From an uncultured Alphaproteobacteria bacterium (GTDB taxonomy: Bacteria > Pseudomonadota > Alphaproteobacteria > CAAHEQ01 > UBA3637): a stretch of 47,597 bases of DNA. The position numbers and the translations under genes are program-made. This document shows, one piece after another, positions 42,402-47,597 of this stretch (position 1 is the stretch's first letter; each line of letters opens with the position of its first letter). The stretch covers positions 1 to 47,597 of the forward strand of contig CANPXT010000011.1 of the NCBI GenBank assembly GCA_947586835.1. Direction: 5' to 3'. A model generated the notes under the pieces. That model saw nothing but the letters and a program-made list of their open reading frames with translations. It did no database searches and had not been told where the DNA came from.

Positions 42402-45400
42402 TTAGAACTTGTACTTGGCACTCAACATACCGGTATGGTCCACATAATCCTTGCGGATGCGTGCTTCATATCCGGCAGCGATTTCGAACCGAGAAGTAAC
42501 GTCTGTTGCAATTTTTGCACCCAGTTCATAACCGACGCGTTCGAGTTTTTCGCCATTGACAATATACGTTGCTCCGCCGGGGATTGTAACAATCGAATCG
42601 TCATCATTCGTTGTTAAATCATATGTTAAAGCTGCACGAGCTTCCGGACGGATATTAATGCCGTTCGCAAGCGAGAAGTTCTTAGCAACTTTCACACCGG
42701 CGACTGCGGTTAACACGTCGAGGTTACGAGCATTGACACGCACACCCAAAGCATTTGTGCTGGCATCTTGTTTTGCGTGCAAATATCTCAAACCTGTTTC
42801 AGGCGTGATATCGAAGCAGTTAGCGACATGGAAGTTATAGCCGTACAAGCCTTCCAAAGCCCATGTATTCACATCGTATTTGGAGTTAGCGTTCTGACCT
42901 AAGACCGTTTTCTTTTCTTTATAATTCGACCAGTTGTAAGAGGCAACGCCTTTCACATACCAATTAGCCGGATTATATTTACCATACACGAACAAGCTGT
43001 TTGTTTTGGCATCGGTTTTACGGGTATATCCGTCGATATCCGACTTGTCATAAGCATAACCCAAACCGACCTTACCGGCACCGATTTCTTTATCAATACC
43101 CATAGCGACGCCATATGTATCAATATCGAAACCATGAGCTTTTGCGGTATCATCTTTATCGGCATAATTGAACAAGCCTTTCACCCAGAACTTAACTTTA
43201 TCAATTAAGGTATGTGTTTCAGCTTGTGCAATCATAGCTGATGCATTATCATCCATCGCATCATTGGCAGCTTCGAAGATGGTGTTGGTTAACATTGTCT
43301 CACGTGTACGCACAACCGGAGCGGCATCGGCGCCCAACGCATCGGCAGCACGGCTGATGACATTGGAATCGACTGTATCGCCTTGAGCCAACTCAGCCAA
43401 TGCGTCTTGAACTTTGGCGAAGTTGGGGTTGTCTGTTTTAGCGCGCATGATACCCAAAACCGTTTCGGCTTCGGCACCGTTAACGCCTAAGTTAGCAGCG
43501 ACTTCGGAAGCTGATCTTTCTTGAACCGCAAACACGGTGCTGCCGTCTTCGTTTTCAAACGTGAACAATTTGTTACCGTTTGTAACGACATTCTGTGTCA
43601 ATTCACCGGCATTTTGCGTGAAGATATTCGCCAAATCAAAGCTGTTTGTACCGGCATTGATTTGAACATTAACGTCAAAGTCTTTGTTGGCTTCTGATCC
43701 TGTACCGTTTGTACCGACAACTTTTGTCGCCACTTTGGTATCATCATAAACATTCAACGTTGTACCTTTACCCATTTCAACTTTGGCAGTTGAGCAAGAA
43801 CCGTTTGCGCAGCTGATACCGCCGTCTAACGACAATGTTGCGCCATCGGCAACAGTGATTGTTCCGTTATCTTGACCAAAGCCGATATCGTTTTGAACGC
43901 CGGCAGCCGTGTTGTTTTTAAATGCAACATTGCCTGCAAACGTAACTTTATCATCGCTCTTTCCTGAAACGAACAAAGCACCGCCTTCACCGCCGGCTGT
44001 ATTATCGGCAAAAGTAACGTCAGTGAATTTTGACGTATTATCGGCAGCAACAGCACCACCGTCACCGCTGGCTTTGTTTCCTTCAAACGAAGTGCCTTCA
44101 ACCGTTAAACTTGTTCCGGAACCTGCAAAGATAGCACCACCGTTGTGACCTGCTTCGCCGTCTTCATCAGTACCGGCAACGTTGTTTGTAAACGAACCGC
44201 CTGTAATCGTCAGAGGGTTAGTGCCGTTTGTGTAAATAGCACCACCGCCTGTTGCAGCGCTGTTATCTGAGAACGCAACATCTGTTACGGTTAACGTGCC
44301 TTTACTGTTTGTAATAGCACCGCCAACGCCGGTTGACGAGTTGCTTGTAAAGCTGCCGCCCTCAACAGTTAACGTGCCTTTATTATAAACAGCACCGCCG
44401 TTATTGGAGGAGTTACCCGTAAATGTACCGTTGGTAACAGCCATTGAGCCTTTGTCGGTTGCATTGATTGCACCACCGGCAACGGAAGCCTTGTTACCTG
44501 TAAACGTTGCATTTTTAACTGTTGCACCTGTTGCGGAAGAACTGATTGCACCGCCCCAACCCGTGTTATCGGAGCCGATGGCTTGGTTACCCGAGAAGGT
44601 TGTGCCGTCAACCGATAAATTTGTATTATCGCCGGCAAAGATAGCACCGCCGTTACCGCCTGTTACAGTTGCAGCTGCTGCGACTGCGACAGCTTCTTCC
44701 TCTGTTCCGACTTCTTTATAACCGGCAACATTGTTTGTGAACGAACCACCTGTGATTGAGAGTTTGTGTTCACCGGTAGTGTTTTTAGATTTGTTGCTGT
44801 AAATGGCACCGCCGCCGTTTGTGGAGTGGTTGCCCGAGAATGCAACATTTGAGAGCGTTAAATTACCGCCGCTGTTTGCAATAGCGCCACCGACTTTGCT
44901 TGCTCCGTTACCTTCAAAACTGCCGCCTGTAACGGTTAAAGTGCCTTTGTTGTAAATGGCACCACCGGTTGCGGAAGTGTTGTTCGTGAACGTGCTGTCT
45001 GTAATTGTGGGCGCAATGCCTTCATTACCAACGCTGATAGCACCACCGGCAACTGTGGCCGAGTTACCGTCAAATGTGGCATTGCTGATATCTAAGCTTG
45101 AACTGCCGTCTGCGATGGTAGCCGTAACACGCGTGGCAATGGCACCACCGACCGTACCAGATGTGTTACCGGTAAATGTGGTACCGTCAATCGTTACTTT
45201 ACTTTCACCGCCGACAAAAATAGCGCCGCCGCCTTCGGCAACACCTGCTTTACCATCGGCAAGATCAGAATCGGTTTTAGTGCGGGTTGTAAAGTTGTTT
45301 GTAAACGAACCGCCGGTAATGACCGTTTCGGAACCTGACCAAATGGCACCACCGCCCAAAGATGCTTTGTTACCGTCAAAATCAGCATCAGTAATCGTTA

Positions 45401-46280
45401 ATTTTTGGCTGTTTGTGCCGCTTAAAATGGCACCGCCCTGACCCACTGTTACATTTGATTTAAACGTGCTTCCCGTAACGGTTAAATTACCGGCTTTCTT
45501 ATCATCGGAAACATTCGTTTGATTTGATGCATCAACAAAACCCGTTAAATAAATGGCACCACCGCCGTATGTGGCAAAGTTGCTGTCAAATGTTCCACCG
45601 GTGATTTCCGTATTGAAATTTGTAGCAATAGCACCGCCTAAACCGCTTTTTTCTCCCAAGTTACCGGCGATATTCTTAATAAAGTCAGAATTTATAATCT
45701 CTAAAGAAGCAACGTTACCATCTTCTTCAGATTGTAACGTGTGACGGGTTGCAATAGCACCACCGCGATAACCTGAGATATTTCCCTCAAATTTGGCATT
45801 TTTAATGCTTGTGACCGAATCAACACCCAACGCAATGGCACCGCCGCCGATGGGGTTACTGTCACTTCCAACACCATTAAGATGATCTTTGTTTCCTTTA
45901 AAGGTTGTGCCGTCAATGTTTAAATTACCATAGTTAGAAATGGCACCACCGTCGCCTTTTCGAGCCACATTACCTTCAAACGTACCACCCGTTAAATTAA
46001 GTGTACCGTTTGAGCTCGCCGGTTGACCCTCTGCCGAACGTTGCACAATAATAGCACCCCACGTATCAGGTTTATCACTACTACTATTAACATTCTGTAC
46101 GGTTACATTCTCACCCGTAACCGTTGTTCCGGCTTTAACGATGGATTGCTGAGTTATCGGACTTTGTATACTCCCCGTTAAATCCTGAGGATCGCTCACT
46201 TCAGCAGCAGCGGCTGTCGCAGTTGTAGCCGCAAATGCAATGCTGACCAAAGCAGTCGTCATTAAAAATTTATTTTTCAT
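42402..46280 (-). CDS. Pmp-like autotransporter adhesin
   Basis: A 1292-residue type V secreted surface protein. The signal peptide is residues 1-26 (ending AAAA). The passenger (about 60-830) has 22 GGA(I/V/L) motifs alternating with FxxN motifs (FTGN, FEGN, FTNN), the repeat pattern of chlamydial Pmp proteins, predicting a beta-helix. A linker with a short CANGSC pair follows (about 830-1000). The C-terminal autotransporter beta-barrel (about 1000-1292) ends in phenylalanine as usual. It probably serves adhesion or immune interaction. GGAG precedes the ATG. The passenger holds a duplicated four-unit block and an Ala-rich insertion near residue 530. Confidence 0.92.
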   Translation of the reverse strand: MKNKFLMTTALVSIAFAATTATAAAAEVSDPQDLTGSIQSPITQQSIVKAGTTVTGENVTVQNVNSSSDKPDTWGAIIVQRSAEGQPASSNGTLNLTGGTFEGNVARKGDGGAISNYGNLNIDGTTFKGNKDHLNGVGSDSNPIGGGAIALGVDSVTSIKNAKFEGNISGYRGGAIATRHTLQSEEDGNVASLEIINSDFIKNIAGNLGEKSGLGGAIATNFNTEITGGTFDSNFATYGGGAIYLTGFVDASNQTNVSDDKKAGNLTVTGSTFKSNVTVGQGGAILSGTNSQKLTITDADFDGNKASLGGGAIWSGSETVITGGSFTNNFTTRTKTDSDLADGKAGVAEGGGAIFVGGESKVTIDGTTFTGNTSGTVGGAIATRVTATIADGSSSLDISNATFDGNSATVAGGAISVGNEGIAPTITDSTFTNNTSATGGAIYNKGTLTVTGGSFEGNGASKVGGAIANSGGNLTLSNVAFSGNHSTNGGGAIYSNKSKNTTGEHKLSITGGSFTNNVAGYKEVGTEEEAVAVAAAATVTGGNGGAIFAGDNTNLSVDGTTFSGNQAIGSDNTGWGGAISSSATGATVKNATFTGNKASVAGGAINATDKGSMAVTNGTFTGNSSNNGGAVYNKGTLTVEGGSFTSNSSTGVGGAITNSKGTLTVTDVAFSDNSAATGGGAIYTNGTNPLTITGGSFTNNVAGTDEDGEAGHNGGAIFAGSGTSLTVEGTSFEGNKASGDGGAVAADNTSKFTDVTFADNTAGGEGGALFVSGKSDDKVTFAGNVAFKNNTAAGVQNDIGFGQDNGTITVADGATLSLDGGISCANGSCSTAKVEMGKGTTLNVYDDTKVATKVVGTNGTGSEANKDFDVNVQINAGTNSFDLANIFTQNAGELTQNVVTNGNKLFTFENEDGSTVFAVQERSASEVAANLGVNGAEAETVLGIMRAKTDNPNFAKVQDALAELAQGDTVDSNVISRAADALGADAAPVVRTRETMLTNTIFEAANDAMDDNASAMIAQAETHTLIDKVKFWVKGLFNYADKDDTAKAHGFDIDTYGVAMGIDKEIGAGKVGLGYAYDKSDIDGYTRKTDAKTNSLFVYGKYNPANWYVKGVASYNWSNYKEKKTVLGQNANSKYDVNTWALEGLYGYNFHVANCFDITPETGLRYLHAKQDASTNALGVRVNARNLDVLTAVAGVKVAKNFSLANGINIRPEARAALTYDLTTNDDDSIVTIPGGATYIVNGEKLERVGYELGAKIATDVTSRFEIAAGYEARIRKDYVDHTGMLSAKYKF
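44060..44968 (-). repeat. Duplicated block of passenger repeats
   Basis: Two copies of a four-unit block, starting near 44968 and near 44402 on the minus strand, share the order IYNKGTLTV, GGAIxNS, VAFSxN, GGAIYxN, LxITGGSFTNNVAG and GGAIFAG. This points to duplication of a larger unit within the gene. Confidence 0.75.
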
Positions 46281-46379
46281 ATTGAAAACTCCTTACTTTT
46301 TCAATTGTTAAAAAAAACATTCCTTCTTAGAGACAACCCAAGTATTCGGAGATAAACCCCTGTTCTCCCTCAAAGGATT

Positions 46380-46401
46380 AACCTGAAAACAACTTCAGGT
46401 T
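46380..46401 (-). promoter_or_regulatory. 5'-terminal stem-loop of the autotransporter mRNA
   Basis: AACCTGAA (46380-46387) pairs perfectly with TTCAGGTT (46394-46401), with a six-base loop. It begins about three bases from the expected transcription start, so it would cap the 5' end of the mRNA, like stabilising hairpins known from ompA-type messages. Confidence 0.55.
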
Positions 46402-46410
46402 CACATATAG

Positions 46411-46438
46411 TTTATAACACCTTTTTTTGAAAAAGCAA
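46411..46438 (-). promoter_or_regulatory. Promoter of the autotransporter gene
   Basis: On the minus strand TTGCTT (46433-46438) and TATAAA (46411-46416) are 16 bases apart. The leader is about 125 bases and contains the stem-loop. Confidence 0.55.
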
Positions 46439-46496
46439 TAAAAAAAACAAAAAAATTTTAAAAATTTCCCGAAAAATTTTATAAAGCATTAAAAAA

Positions 46497-47597
46497 AATT
46501 TATAAAACACCAACAAATCAATCGAAGTTGCCCTCTCTGTGCCCACCCTCTGTGCCCGCCCCCGCCCTGCGAAAGCCCTTTGTGCCTGTGAACCAGCCCG
46601 CCCCCGCCCTGCGAAAGCCCTTTGTGCCTGTGAACCAGCCCGCCCCCGCCCTGCGAATCTGCGAATCTGCCCGCTCTCTGTGCCCGCACCTCAAATTCGC
46701 ATTGGTTGTGTGTGTGTCTTTCTCGCGCGCGCGTTATATAAATCAGTCGAATCTGCCCGCCTGCGTGCCCCGCCCCCGCCCCGCGAAGTGCCTGCTCTCT
46801 GTGTACCAGTCCAAAAATTGCATTTATATTTAAATTTTTTTGGTGAAACACCCCCAAAAAATTAAAATTAAACTTAAATTTACCCCCGAATTCTCTGCGA
46901 ATCGCAAAAAAACCTTACGAAAGCCTTTTGCACTTGCCCCGCCCGCCTGCTCCTTGCGACAGCCCTTTGCGCCCACCCGAATCCACGAATCTGCGCACTT
47001 TCCCTTCCGGACTCGCCTCAAAGTCGAAGTTGCCAACCCTCGCCCGCACTTCAAATTCGCATTAGTTGTGTGTGTGTCTTTCTCGCGCGCGCGAATAAAT
47101 AAAGCTCGCCCGAATCTGCCCGCCTGCTGTGGCAGCCCTTTGCGCCCATCCGAATCTGCGAATCTACCCTCTCTCTGTGCCGGCCAACCCGCGCGATTCT
47201 GTCCGCTTTCCCTGCGTGCCCCGCCCCGCCCCGCGAAGTGCCTGCTCTCTGTGTACCAGTCCAAAAATTGAATTTATATTTAAATTTTTTTGGTGAAATA
47301 CCCCTAAAAAATTAAAATTAAACTTAAATTTACCCCAAAATTGAATTTAAATCTAAATTTACGCTCGAATCCCCCTACGAATCGTGAAAAAACATCACAA
47401 AAGCCTAAAAATTGAATTTATATTTATATTTTTTGTCAGAATGCACCCAAAAAATTAAAATAAAACTTAAATTTATACCTAAAATTGAATTTAAACCTAA
47501 ATTTCAGCCCGAATCCTCTAGCGAATCGTGAAAAAACATCACAAAAGCCTAAAAATTGAATTTATATTTATATTTTTTGTCAGAATGCACCCAAAAA
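46497..47597. repeat. Array of long degenerate repeats, non-coding
   Basis: About 1.1 kb of repeats running off the window. C-rich modules alternate with AT-rich modules. A 52-base segment at 46682-46733 recurs at 47042-47093 (two mismatches). A 126-base segment at 46761-46886 recurs at 47212-47336. An AT-rich unit of about 144 bases starts near 47262, 47401 and 47545. Words such as CGAATCTGC recur throughout. Frames open on both strands because of composition, lack signals and share no family, so I call no gene here. Confidence 0.85.
46556..46650. repeat. 42-base tandem repeat, C-rich top strand
   Basis: A 42-base unit containing CCCGCCCCCGCCCTGCGAAA is repeated about 2.3 times. The minus strand therefore carries clustered G runs (GGGCGGGGGCGGG) that could form a G-quadruplex. 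Confidence 0.75.

Larger units (their letters stand above)
46281..46496. other. Leader and promoter region of the autotransporter
   Basis: AT-rich DNA holding the autotransporter leader, stem-loop and promoter, then long A/T runs up to the repeat array. No gene is seen. Confidence 0.6.

Noticed and set aside
46489-47271. Open frames of 100-145 codons on both strands in the repeat array
   Set aside because: They lie on both strands of the same repeats, encode low-complexity Pro/Arg/Gly-rich peptides, have no ribosome binding sites and share no recognisable motif.
46497-47597. CRISPR-like array
   Set aside because: The repeat units are long, uneven and nested, and they lack short identical repeats separated by unique spacers. 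No cas gene is present.

Overview
The window looks like a piece of the chromosome of an anaerobic, host-associated alphaproteobacterium with an AT-rich genome. Two cell-cycle proteins point to Alphaproteobacteria: a GcrA-type regulator (15391-16230) and a CckA-type hybrid histidine kinase (27952-30135). trmFO and the efp-suhB pair fit that placement. A group-B-like [FeFe] hydrogenase (24560-25993) indicates anaerobic or fermentative life. Three ankyrin proteins, a Sel1-repeat protein, a Pmp-like autotransporter, a type IV pilin-like protein, two lectin-like 'NWW...RFC' proteins and a family 6 glycosyltransferase suggest close contact with animal tissue or a gut community. No tRNA, rRNA, CRISPR array, integrase or transposase was recognised.

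Layout, left to right. 1-2043: two convergent ankyrin genes, the first cut by the window edge. 2044-2417: AT-rich spacer with a repeated promoter-like element. 2418-4169: rpmE, then the efp-suhB operon, all on the minus strand. 4282-8784: a minus-strand tripartite efflux operon (TolC-like, MacA-like, ABC ATPase, MacB-like permease). 8966-19043: a long plus-strand run of nine genes (His/Cys-tailed protein, xseB, ispA, nth, three envelope proteins, gcrA, polA). 19125-22773: an accessory island with a small surface protein, a lipoprotein, a broken EGF-like/lectin-like gene and a GT6 glycosyltransferase. 22823-27818: ettA, the hydrogenase and accC-accB on the minus strand. 27952-31353: cckA-tyrS on the plus strand. 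31438-32583: a small ankyrin gene converging on a pilin-like gene. 32872-39318: a minus-strand operon of a Sel1 protein, dus, trkA and mfd. 39363-42256: trmFO, a MORN-like protein and a lipoprotein hydrolase. 42402-46280: a 1292-residue autotransporter. 46497-47597: a non-coding array of long degenerate repeats running off the window end.

How it fits together. Most genes are housekeeping genes in tight operons with ATGA or few-base junctions. Many intergenic regions hold a readable sigma70-type promoter, usually TTGnnn with a 17-base spacer and TAnnnT. Accessory genes sit in small islands between these operons. Two of the islands, near 2.1 kb and 21.5 kb, share a 51-base sequence (48 of 51 bases by eye) beside the 5' end of a minus-strand surface or host-interaction gene. 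Shorter copies of its core lie 130-150 bases away in each island.

Most worth following up: the shared TTGCAA/CGTAC element, the broken EGF-like/lectin-like gene that a one-base change in a T6 run would reopen, the metal-independent-type (NAN motif) GT6 enzyme, block duplication in the autotransporter, and the terminal repeat array. All calls come from reading the sequence by eye; no database or structure search was run.
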